Source: an uncultured Eubacterium sp. (GTDB taxonomy: Bacteria > Bacillota > Clostridia > Lachnospirales > Lachnospiraceae). From it: DNA of 64,000 bases. The notes under the pieces are model-generated. The model worked only from the letters and a program-made list of their open reading frames with translations, did not search any database and was not told where the DNA came from. Below are positions 56,905 to 64,000 of the stretch, in pieces (the stretch's first letter is position 1; each line of letters starts with the position of its first letter). The position numbers were made by a program, and so were the translations under genes. Location: NCBI GenBank assembly GCA_934316845.1, contig CAKRDZ010000013.1:1-64000 (forward strand), written 5' to 3'.

Positions 56905-58410
56905 ATGAGAGGTATTGAGACCCCGATTACAAAAATTCGTCGTCAGGTATTTACGGAAGTAGCAAAAGTTGCATTTGAATCAGACAATATTAATGATGAT
57001 ATTGAAGCGATTCCATACCGCATCACACCATCGGATGTACCTTTATACCGCGACAGCATTTACCGCGAGCGTGCAATCGCAGGAGAGAGAGTGCGTCTGG
57101 CTATGGGTATGTCTCTTCGACCGGAAAGTCAGCCGGTACATATTACCAGCGGATTGAATGAAAGTAACATTTCAGATAAATATTATGAGCCACCGTTGAT
57201 GCAGGTAATTCCATCAGCCTGTGCGGCTTGTGAAGAAAGTGGTTATGAAGTGAGCAACCAATGCCGTGGCTGTGTGGCGCATCCATGTCAGGAAGTATGT
57301 CCGCGCGGTGCGATCTCCATGGTAAACGGACGCTCTTATATTGATAAAGAAAAATGTATCAAATGTGGAAAATGTAAGGCAATCTGCCCTTACGATGCCA
57401 TTGCGAAAAAACAGAGACCGTGTGCGGTGGCATGTGGTGTGAAAGCCATTTCCAGCGACGAGCACGGACGTGCGCACATCAATGATGAGGTCTGCGTAAA
57501 ATGCGGTCAGTGTATGGTAAACTGTCCATTTGGTGCAATCGCAGACAAATCACAGATTTTCCAGCTGATCCAGGCAATGAAAAAAGGAGACGAAGTTATC
57601 GTGGAACTGGCACCGGCGGTGATCGGCCAGTTTGGTACGGATGTCCGCCTCTGGAAGATCAAAGCAGCATTGAAAGAAATTGGTTTTGCGGAAGTTTACG
57701 AGGTGGCACTTGGTGCTGATATCGGAGCGATCACAGAGGCAAGACATTATGTACATGAAGTAACAACAGGAAAACTTCCGTTTTTGCTGACTTCCTGCTG
57801 TCCGGCATGGTCGGTTCTTGCGAAAAGAACACTTCCGGAAGAGATGGTAGAGTCGGTATCCAGCGCGTTGACACCGATGGTTGCGACAGCGCGTTCCATC
57901 AAGCAGAAACATCCAAATTCACGCGTTGTATTTGTTGGCCCGTGTGCTGCGAAAAAACTGGAGGCTTCCCGTGAATCGGTACGAAGCGATGTAGACTTCG
58001 TTATTACTTTTGAAGAACTTGCCTGCATCTTTGAAGCCAAAGGCATTGATATGGAGACTTACGAATGCGAAGAGCCAATTCACGATGCGACAGGAGCCGG
58101 ACGTGGATATGCGGTTTCCGGCGGTGTTTCCAAAGCCATTGAGGATTGTATTAATGAGTATTATCCGGGAACGGACGTACTCATCGAGCATGTCGAGGGA
58201 CTCAGCGAATGCCAGAAAATGCTTCTTTTGGCGAAAGCCGGAAAGAAAGACGGCTGTCTGATCGAAGGAATGGGCTGTCCTGGCGGCTGTGTTGCCGGAG
58301 CAGGAACCAATATCCCGGTTGTTAAGGGCGCACAGGCGGTTCGTAAGTTTGTGAAAGATTCGACAAAGCCACTTCCACCAAAAGAATATTCAGAGATTGA
58401 ACTGCCGTAA
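56905..58410 (+). CDS. [FeFe] hydrogenase, group B type
   Basis: The 501-residue protein has an N-terminal region, two 4Fe-4S ferredoxin-like motifs (CIKCGKCKAICP near 153, CVKCGQCMVNCP near 200) plus additional Cys (CRGCVAHPCQEVCP near 127), and the H-cluster domain. The H-cluster motifs are TSCCPAW near 296, GPCAAKKLE near 347 and GMGCPGGCVAGAG near 455. The pattern fits monomeric group B hydrogenases of gut Firmicutes, which probably exchange electrons with ferredoxin. The ATG at 56905 follows GGAGGAG. The maturases HydEFG are not in this window. Confidence 0.92.
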   Translation: MRGIETPITKIRRQVFTEVAKVAFESDNINDDIEAIPYRITPSDVPLYRDSIYRERAIAGERVRLAMGMSLRPESQPVHITSGLNESNISDKYYEPPLMQVIPSACAACEESGYEVSNQCRGCVAHPCQEVCPRGAISMVNGRSYIDKEKCIKCGKCKAICPYDAIAKKQRPCAVACGVKAISSDEHGRAHINDEVCVKCGQCMVNCPFGAIADKSQIFQLIQAMKKGDEVIVELAPAVIGQFGTDVRLWKIKAALKEIGFAEVYEVALGADIGAITEARHYVHEVTTGKLPFLLTSCCPAWSVLAKRTLPEEMVESVSSALTPMVATARSIKQKHPNSRVVFVGPCAAKKLEASRESVRSDVDFVITFEELACIFEAKGIDMETYECEEPIHDATGAGRGYAVSGGVSKAIEDCINEYYPGTDVLIEHVEGLSECQKMLLLAKAGKKDGCLIEGMGCPGGCVAGAGTNIPVVKGAQAVRKFVKDSTKPLPPKEYSEIELP

Positions 58411-58429
58411 AAAAGGCATGAGATATGAG

Positions 58430-58466
58430 AAAGAGACGGTTTCCCGAAAGAAACGGTCTCTTTTTT
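58430..58466 (+). terminator. Terminator after the hydrogenase gene
   Basis: aaagagac-g-gtttc pairs with gaaac-g-gtctcttt with one G-G mismatch, followed by a T-run. Confidence 0.75.
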
Positions 58467-58498
58467 CTGTCCGGACGTTGAAGTGCCGTAAAAATCAT

Positions 58499-58527
58499 TT
58501 TACAAAATCCACTTACATAGGTATAAT
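58499..58527 (+). promoter_or_regulatory. Promoter of the O-antigen-ligase-like gene
   Basis: TTTACA (58499-58504), 17 bases, TATAAT (58522-58527). Confidence 0.7.
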
Positions 58528-58553
58528 GAGGATAGCGAAATCAATGAAGGGAA

Positions 58554-60413
58554 ATGGAAACAATGCGAACAAAAAATCAAAATATCATAGGAGCCATACT
58601 GGTAGTGCTGGTAATGTGTCTGGTGCCTCTGGTGGTGTCGGCATATCAGTACGAAACCGGACTTAGTCAGTATGCGTGGTTTTCCAAATCAACGTCAGGA
58701 TATGACTTCTTTTTGTTTTGGAAAGGCCAGCTTCTTATGCTGCTTTGCGCCCTGATGGCATTTTATGTGGCAGCCAAATGTCTGCTTGTAAAAGATGGGA
58801 TGCCGGACAGTAAATTGGAAAAAAAATACATTATTCCGCTGGGATTGTATTTTGTAATGGCATTTGAATCCACGATTTTTTCCGAGCATACCGATGCTGC
58901 TGTGCGGGGGGGCTACGAGCAGTGGGAAGGCATGCTTATCCTGGGGGCATATATCGTTGTGCTCTTTCTGGCCTACTGGATCGTGCGGGGGAGACTGGAG
59001 ATCCGCATTGTGGCGTATGGACTTCTTGCCGGTGTATCTGTGATGGCGCTTATTGGGGGGATGCAGGCATTTGGCCATGATTTTTTCCGAACCGGCGCAG
59101 GAAAAGTCCTGATGAACCTTATGTTAGAGCAAAAACTAAACTTTTCGTTTAATTTTGAAGTGGGACGCGTTTATGCGACGCTGTACAATCCCAATTATGT
59201 CGGATCGTATGTGGCGCTTGTGCTGCCGGTCATTCTCTCTTTAATTTCCAAAAACAGGAAACCGGGAGCTGTGTTTGTAAGTCTGGTGTCAGCGATTACA
59301 TCCATTCTTCTGGTTGTGATGTTGTTTGGTTCGCAGTCCTTGACGGGCTGTATCGGCGTAGCGGCAAGCCTTGTGCTGTTTTTGATCCTGATGATTCCGA
59401 ACATGAAAAAGAAGCCGCTGCCCTTTGTGATCGGCGGTGTGCTCTGCGTAGCACTGTGCGCTGTGCTGGTGTACCAATACCGGCCGTTGTTTGAGTACGG
59501 CATCAACAAAATATTTCATCCGGCAGCGAATAATCAGGTGATCCGAAGCATGGAGGGAAAAGATGGTACATTGATAATAACGATGGACGACGGGGATGTT
59601 TTGAACTTAAAGGTAAATATTGCGGAAGGAGAATACCGCTATGAGGCAGTCGATGCCGCGGGGAAAACGTATAATTTATATGAAGATGAGACGGCAAAAC
59701 GCATGAAATTTTCCGAAAAAAAATATCAGACGATCGAAATTGAGGAAAAAAAGATTGAATCCAAAGAACAGACATACAATGGATTTGTCATTTACACACC
59801 GTCCAATGGACGGAGTTATACGATCGCGATGCAGGGAGAAAAATACGAGGAGATGGGTGTGAATCAGACCGAATACCGGATCGTGACCCCATTTTATAAA
59901 CTCGATCAGCTGCGCCATATCGATACATTTGGATTTGAAAACAACCTGCATTTTGGAAGCCGCCGCGGATATATCTGGTCAAGAACCCTGCCGCTTCTGA
60001 AAAAACACATTGTGCAGGGATCCGGGCCGAATACATTTATCTATACTTTCCCGAACGATGATTATGTAGGACTGGTAAATGTTGGATATGGCGGATCGCT
60101 TGTGACAAAACCGCACAATATGTTTTTGCAGACTGCCATCCAGACCGGAGGAATTTCATTATTGGCATTTTTGGCAATTTTTGTCATTTATCTCATAGAG
60201 GGATTCCACTTGTATTTTCGAAAAACAGAGTACCATTCTTCTGAAATTTTCGGAATCGGAATCCTGCTTGGTACGTTTGGATATCTGGTGACCGGGCTTG
60301 CCAACGATTCTACGGTGTGCGTGGCACCGGTCTACTGGTGCCTGCTTGGAGTCGGGATGGCGGTAAACCGGTACAATCGAAGGAAGACGCAGAAGAAAGA
60401 GGCAGACAAATGA
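58554..60413 (+). CDS. O-antigen ligase (Wzy/WaaL)-like membrane protein
   Basis: The 619-residue polytopic protein ends with a Wzy_C signature: SRRGYIWSRTLPLLKKHIVQGSGPNTFIYTF near 475, and KPHNMFLQTAIQTGGISLLAFLAIFVIYL near 518. Such proteins polymerise or ligate surface glycans. About 115 residues (320-440) inserted before the signature are hydrophilic and beta-rich (TLIITMDDGDVLNLKVN), probably an extracellular domain. The true start may be the ATG at 58563 (MRTKNQN). Its stop overlaps the next gene (ATGA). Confidence 0.8.
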   Translation: METMRTKNQNIIGAILVVLVMCLVPLVVSAYQYETGLSQYAWFSKSTSGYDFFLFWKGQLLMLLCALMAFYVAAKCLLVKDGMPDSKLEKKYIIPLGLYFVMAFESTIFSEHTDAAVRGGYEQWEGMLILGAYIVVLFLAYWIVRGRLEIRIVAYGLLAGVSVMALIGGMQAFGHDFFRTGAGKVLMNLMLEQKLNFSFNFEVGRVYATLYNPNYVGSYVALVLPVILSLISKNRKPGAVFVSLVSAITSILLVVMLFGSQSLTGCIGVAASLVLFLILMIPNMKKKPLPFVIGGVLCVALCAVLVYQYRPLFEYGINKIFHPAANNQVIRSMEGKDGTLIITMDDGDVLNLKVNIAEGEYRYEAVDAAGKTYNLYEDETAKRMKFSEKKYQTIEIEEKKIESKEQTYNGFVIYTPSNGRSYTIAMQGEKYEEMGVNQTEYRIVTPFYKLDQLRHIDTFGFENNLHFGSRRGYIWSRTLPLLKKHIVQGSGPNTFIYTFPNDDYVGLVNVGYGGSLVTKPHNMFLQTAIQTGGISLLAFLAIFVIYLIEGFHLYFRKTEYHSSEIFGIGILLGTFGYLVTGLANDSTVCVAPVYWCLLGVGMAVNRYNRRKTQKKEADK

Positions 60414-62161
60414 AAAAAATAGTATTAACAGCAATCAATGCAAAGTATATTCATTCCAATCTGGCAGTGTATTCCCTGAAGGCAAATGCCGGAAAATATG
60501 AGAAAGAGATTGAACTGGCAGAGTATACGATCAATCATCAGAAAGAAGATATTCTTGCCGGGATTTATATGAAAAAGCCGGATATCGTGGGATTTTCATG
60601 TTATATCTGGAACATCGAATACATTCTTGATGTCGCCGAAAATCTCAAAAAAATATGTCCGCAGGTGAAAATCATCTTCGGAGGGCCGGAAGTCTCGTAT
60701 GATGCAGAAAAAGTACTGGAAAAATATTACTTTGTTGACCTCGTGATGGTAGGCGAGGGAGAAGTGACATTTCGCGAATATGCGGCTTATGCGCAGGGCG
60801 AAAGCGAGACAGAACTTGCGGATATTGCGGGGCTTTGCTATCGCGGGGAGGATGGAAAGGCAGTATTTACTGAGCCGCGTAAGCCGATGAAAATGGATGA
60901 CCTTGTATTTCCGTACCGGGAACTGGATCAGATGGAAAACCGGATCATTTATTATGAGACGATCCGCGGCTGTCCATTTTCCTGCAGTTACTGTCTGTCC
61001 TCTATCGATAAGACTGTGCGGCTCCGTTCCCTTGATCTCGTGTTTGGTGAATTGGACTTTTTCCTGAAAAACCGCGTCAAACAGGTAAAATTTGTCGATC
61101 GCACATTTAACTGCAATCACGACCATGCTTACAAAATTTGGAAATATATTAAGGAACACGATAACGGGGTGACAAATTTTCATTTTGAAATTGGCGGGGA
61201 TCTGCTGCGCGAAGAGGATTTTGAACTTTTCAAAGAGTTTCGTCCCGGCCTCATTCAGTTTGAGATTGGAGTGCAGTCAACCAATCTGTCAACGATCGAG
61301 GCAATCCGGCGGAAGATGGATCTGACGGAACTGGCAGAACATGTGGCGCGTGTGCGGAGCGGCGAAAATATCCATCAGCACCTTGACCTTATCGCGGGAC
61401 TGCCGCATGAGGATTTTGCGTCATTTCACAAATCGTTTAATGATGTGTACCGGATGCGCCCGGATCAGTTTCAGCTTGGATTTTTGAAAGTGCTGAAAGG
61501 ATCGTATATGGAGGAAGTTAAAGAGGAATATGAGATCCGTTACCGGAGCCGGCCGCCCTATGAAGTGTTGACAACCAAATGGCTGTCGTATGGCGATGTG
61601 CTGCGTCTGAAACGCGTCGAAGAGATGGTTGAAGTGCATTATAACAGTTTTCAGTTTCAGGCAACGATGCTGGCGCTTGGCAGTTTTTATCCCGATGCGT
61701 TTGAGATGTATGAAGCGATGGGGGATTTTTACGAAAAGAAGGGCTGTTTTGGCCTGAAACACAGCCGGATCGCAAGGTATGAGATCTTGTGGGAATTTAT
61801 CTGTGAAGCCGGCTTGTCCGAAGAGGCACAAGGCATTTTGCGTGAGACGTTGTCATATGATATGTATGCGAGAGATTATGTGAAAAATCCGCCGGCGTTT
61901 GTACTGCCGAGATCCCATGAGTACCAGCAGAAGGTTCGTGAGTTTCTGGCGCAGGAAAGCGAGCACCCCGCCGTGCTTTCCGGCTATGAGAAATATCAGC
62001 CGAAACAGCTGTTTAATATGATCTATATGCAGCAGTTTACCGTAGATATTCCGGAATTGCTAAAAAATGGCAAAATCAGCCACTGTGGTGCGTATTCGCT
62101 TTTGTTTGATTACCAAAAAAGAAATCCGCTTACCCATAGCGCTGAGGTGATACGGGTTTGA
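60410..62161 (+). CDS. B12-binding-type radical SAM protein (DUF4080)
   Basis: The 583-residue protein has an N-terminal B12-binding-like domain (TAINAKYIHSNLAVYSLKA; VGFSCYIWNIEYILDVAENLKK). A radical SAM core follows with CPFSCSYC near residue 187, and a C-terminal DUF4080 domain of about 200 residues. The family is widespread in Clostridia and its substrate is unknown. The ATG at 60410 overlaps the upstream stop. Sharing a transcript with a glycan ligase-like gene might be accidental. Confidence 0.87.
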   Translation: MKKIVLTAINAKYIHSNLAVYSLKANAGKYEKEIELAEYTINHQKEDILAGIYMKKPDIVGFSCYIWNIEYILDVAENLKKICPQVKIIFGGPEVSYDAEKVLEKYYFVDLVMVGEGEVTFREYAAYAQGESETELADIAGLCYRGEDGKAVFTEPRKPMKMDDLVFPYRELDQMENRIIYYETIRGCPFSCSYCLSSIDKTVRLRSLDLVFGELDFFLKNRVKQVKFVDRTFNCNHDHAYKIWKYIKEHDNGVTNFHFEIGGDLLREEDFELFKEFRPGLIQFEIGVQSTNLSTIEAIRRKMDLTELAEHVARVRSGENIHQHLDLIAGLPHEDFASFHKSFNDVYRMRPDQFQLGFLKVLKGSYMEEVKEEYEIRYRSRPPYEVLTTKWLSYGDVLRLKRVEEMVEVHYNSFQFQATMLALGSFYPDAFEMYEAMGDFYEKKGCFGLKHSRIARYEILWEFICEAGLSEEAQGILRETLSYDMYARDYVKNPPAFVLPRSHEYQQKVREFLAQESEHPAVLSGYEKYQPKQLFNMIYMQQFTVDIPELLKNGKISHCGAYSLLFDYQKRNPLTHSAEVIRV

Positions 62162-62236
62162 TGAGCAGGAGGACGGATCAAAGAGGGGTTGTCTGCCGGC
62201 GATTCGTATTTCGGACAAAAAATCTTAAAAATGGTG

Positions 62237-62265
62237 TTGTTTTTATCAGCATTTTGTGAGATACT
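62237..62265 (+). promoter_or_regulatory. Promoter of the DnaA-like gene
   Basis: TTGTTT (62237-62242), 17 bases, GATACT (62260-62265). Confidence 0.5.
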
Positions 62266-62315
62266 CTTTATAGAGGGTAATTTATCATTGGGGAAAGGAA
62301 GGATAATGAGATCGG

Positions 62316-63011
62316 ATGATGAAACTAGATAACTTTTTTGTAAGTGGGGCGAACGAAGAAGCTGTTGCGGTGTTAGAAGCAGTTTTAAATAATGTAAAAG
62401 TGTATTCGCCTGTATTGGTCTACGCAAAACCGGGGCGTGGGAAGACACATTTACTGCATGAGATTTGTGACAAATGCAAGACGGCACTTGTCGGACAAAA
62501 AGTTGCATTTACTACCGGCAGACAATTTTTGGAAGAAGTGGATCGTACGATCCGTCTGGGTGCAAAGCCAAACCAGATTAAGATTTACGATGATGTAGAC
62601 ATCTTGCTTATGGATGATATCTCCGACATTTTCGGATGTAGTGAGGCAGAACATGTATTTACCAACTTGTTCTTATCTTCCATGGGTGAAAAGAAAAAAC
62701 AGATCATATGTACCTCTGCTGTGCTTGCAAAAGATGGTGGAAGCAGAGAGATGATCCGCTTTTTTGACCGCGCGTGTGTTGTGCAGCTGTATGCACCGGA
62801 TGAACAGCTTAAGCAGAAGGTGGTAGAGATGATGATTCAGCAGTTTTCTTTGAATGTCAATGAGGAAGCCAAGCGCTATATTATCGCACAGCCATTTTCG
62901 AGCATTAACCAGATTCTTGGTGATATGACAAAACTGGCAGCTCTCACAGAAGAGGATCAGCAGATCGATCAGCAGTTTTGCCAGAAATACCACATTGGAC
63001 AGAGCCACTAA
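62316..63011 (+). CDS. DnaA/Hda-like AAA+ protein without DNA-binding domain
   Basis: The 231-residue protein matches the DnaA AAA+ module only. It has FFVSGANEEAVAVLEAVLNN, Walker A YAKPGRGKTHLLHEI near residue 38, Walker B ILLMDDISDIFG near 95, sensor-1 ICTSA and a sensor-2-like region. It lacks DnaA domain I and the domain IV helix-turn-helix. In E. coli a protein of this shape, Hda, stimulates DnaA-ATP hydrolysis. I see no clamp-binding motif (QLxLxF) at the N-terminus. It is monocistronic with its own promoter and terminator. Confidence 0.75.
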   Translation: MMKLDNFFVSGANEEAVAVLEAVLNNVKVYSPVLVYAKPGRGKTHLLHEICDKCKTALVGQKVAFTTGRQFLEEVDRTIRLGAKPNQIKIYDDVDILLMDDISDIFGCSEAEHVFTNLFLSSMGEKKKQIICTSAVLAKDGGSREMIRFFDRACVVQLYAPDEQLKQKVVEMMIQQFSLNVNEEAKRYIIAQPFSSINQILGDMTKLAALTEEDQQIDQQFCQKYHIGQSH

Positions 63012-63043
63012 GCGTTACGAATGGTAATTTGTAAATAAAAAGG

Positions 63044-63080
63044 AATCCTTCCATCCCTGTGAAAAGGTGGAAGGATTTTT
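63044..63080. terminator. Terminator after the DnaA-like gene
   Basis: A 10-bp stem, aatccttcca (63044-63053) with tggaaggatt (63068-63077), then TTTT. A-rich bases on the other side allow it to serve the convergent gene too. Confidence 0.85.
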
Positions 63081-63093
63081 ATACCACGGGTGG

Positions 63094-63708
63094 TTACAGT
63101 GTGTCAATCTCGTGGAGCAGACTTTCTTTCCGCGCGATAGAAGAATGCTTGATCTCGTCAATGAGGCCGGATAGCAGATAAGTCTTGCTGTCTTGTTTGT
63201 AAATTTTTGCCAATGTTATATAGGCAATCCGGTTTTTGGAGTCGTAATCGAGACAAAGGCGGCAGGCCTCTGCTGCATGGGTAAGGTCACCGGCTTCCAG
63301 ATAAGCTTTTCCCAGAGCGCAAAGTGTCTGCAAAAAATTTTGATAGGTTTCGTCGTAATCCGATAAAGTCTGGAAATTCCCGGTGCCGTAGGCAAGTTTC
63401 AAATCGGTGTTGCTATAATCGGAAAGGTCCAGCATTGGCATTTCGATAAGCTGGCGCAGTGCGTCAAGGTAATGAAGGATGGTATCGTTTTTTGCTCCGT
63501 CCCACGGGATTTTTGTAGTATCCGGAGTGAAGAGCGGAAGCTGTGAAATATCCTTATTACGGGTATGATTGGCCTCTTCCTCGCGTTCCCAGAAGAGATC
63601 CGTTTCTTTTTCCTGTTGTTTGGCTGCCTTGCGCTTTTTGTAATGCATCCATGCGATAAAAATCAGGAAGCAGACAAAAAGGGAAGGAAAACGTATTGTA
63701 GAAAACAT
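63094..63708 (-). CDS. Membrane-anchored TPR-like protein
   Basis: The 204-residue protein has one N-terminal membrane helix (about 5-22), a basic/acidic linker, and a C-terminal helical region. The latter has TPR-like pairs (LCALGKAYLEAGDLTHAAEACRLCLDYDSKNRIAYITLAKIYKQ, about 132-175). It is probably a scaffold on the inner face of the membrane. I know no specific family. Confidence 0.65.
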   Translation of the reverse strand: MFSTIRFPSLFVCFLIFIAWMHYKKRKAAKQQEKETDLFWEREEEANHTRNKDISQLPLFTPDTTKIPWDGAKNDTILHYLDALRQLIEMPMLDLSDYSNTDLKLAYGTGNFQTLSDYDETYQNFLQTLCALGKAYLEAGDLTHAAEACRLCLDYDSKNRIAYITLAKIYKQDSKTYLLSGLIDEIKHSSIARKESLLHEIDTL

Positions 63709-63761
63709 GAATGTAAGTCCTTTCTTTTATCTATATTATATAATATCAGGAGGAAATAACT

Positions 63762-63857
63762 ATGCTTAGTCGTAAAAAACAGAAAATCGTCGCAGCGATC
63801 ATCTGCGGAGTACTCATTGTAGCTATGCTCGCCGGCATTGTATTACCTTACGTATGA
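63762..63857 (+). CDS. 31-residue membrane peptide
   Basis: An ORF (MLSRKKQKIVAAI...) with a basic start and one membrane helix begins 6 bases after a perfect AGGAGG (63750-63755 region), with TATAAT at 63739-63744. It ends just before the next gene's ribosome site. The signal quality suggests real translation. The family is unknown; it resembles short single-pass peptides placed ahead of envelope genes. Confidence 0.6.
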   Translation: MLSRKKQKIVAAIICGVLIVAMLAGIVLPYV

Positions 63858-63898
63858 TTGTAATACTTTTTTCAATAATATGCAAGGGAGGTCTTTGA

Positions 63899-64000
63899 GT
63901 GCGAAGAGTCAGAATACTGCCCGCCTTTATTGTCATTTTTTTGATGTTTGGCATGATTGCCGCGTATACATTTTTTTCGTATCAGAGCATGTGTCCCCAA
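63899..64000 (+). CDS. Truncated CDS at the right edge, membrane-anchored
   Basis: A GTG start follows AAGGGAGG (63885-63892) at good spacing. The 34 visible codons give a basic start and one membrane helix (ILPAFIVIFLMFGMIAAYTFF), and the frame is still open at the end of the window. The product cannot be identified. It is about 40 bases after the 31-residue peptide and probably in the same operon. Confidence 0.6.
   Translation, partial: MRRVRILPAFIVIFLMFGMIAAYTFFSYQSMCPQ

Overview
The window looks like chromosome of an anaerobic, spore-forming, low-to-mid GC Clostridia, most likely a gut Lachnospiraceae. The evidence is a SipL-type spore-coat protein, a group B [FeFe] hydrogenase, a Veg protein, a DUF3793/flavodoxin iron operon, FeoAB with a FeoB-associated Cys-rich peptide, and several plant-hemicellulose glycosidases (GH115, GH39, GH127). 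Strong AGGAGG ribosome sites and TTGACA-N17-TATAAT promoters are readable throughout. I found no rRNA, tRNA or CRISPR array.

Layout. 0-5 kb: short palindromic repeats, a GH115 alpha-glucuronidase, an Rpn/PD-(D/E)XK protein and a small membrane protein. 5-10 kb: a pantothenate operon, panG-panB-GNAT-(DUF4143 ATPase)-panC. 10-15 kb: an ECF sigma/anti-sigma pair, then an O-acylation operon (SGNH, DUF4358, MBOAT, DHHW). 15-25 kb: a second DUF4143 ATPase behind tandem promoter repeats, an AraC regulator, a nucleoside-hydrolase-like protein, GH39, a heterodimeric ABC exporter and a duplicated CmpB-type membrane protein. 25-29 kb: a probably LexA-controlled radical SAM/DUF4130 DNA-repair pair and a MATE exporter. 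29-32 kb: a zinc-ribbon protein, an HPt protein, and a Fur-DUF3793-flavodoxin operon. 32-37 kb: GH127 with a convergent AraC regulator, a LemA-like protein and a membrane protein with a decayed GGDEF domain. 37-40 kb: Lrp-panD-coaBC, which completes the route to CoA begun by panGBC, and veg. 40-46 kb: sipL, a DtxR-type regulator, and feoA-feoB-Cys-rich peptide-HMA protein. 46-54 kb: an A+T-rich accessory stretch (third DUF4143 ATPase, a CBM2-like protein, a broken rhuM), then SGNH, LRR, VWA and MoxR genes. 54-64 kb: an Ig-like secreted protein, a two-component system, the hydrogenase, an O-antigen-ligase-like protein, a B12-type radical SAM protein, a DnaA-like AAA+ protein, a TPR-like protein, a 31-residue membrane peptide and a truncated CDS at the right edge.

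The most unusual content is non-coding. Five copies of one miniature inverted-repeat element (17907, 32036, 45704, 53467, 56822) share the terminus GTAACTATTCAGGA. One has a perfect 8-bp target duplication and two have near-perfect ones, which fits an IS66-type transposase acting in trans. The longer copies carry a hairpin whose stem co-varies while its apical sequence is fixed. All three DUF4143 ATPase genes have repeats at their promoters: 23-bp tandem units, 33-bp tandem complete promoters, or a miniature element. A 16-bp palindrome, GTTAGTNNNNACTAAC, is shared by the fur and feo promoters and is probably the operator of an iron regulon.
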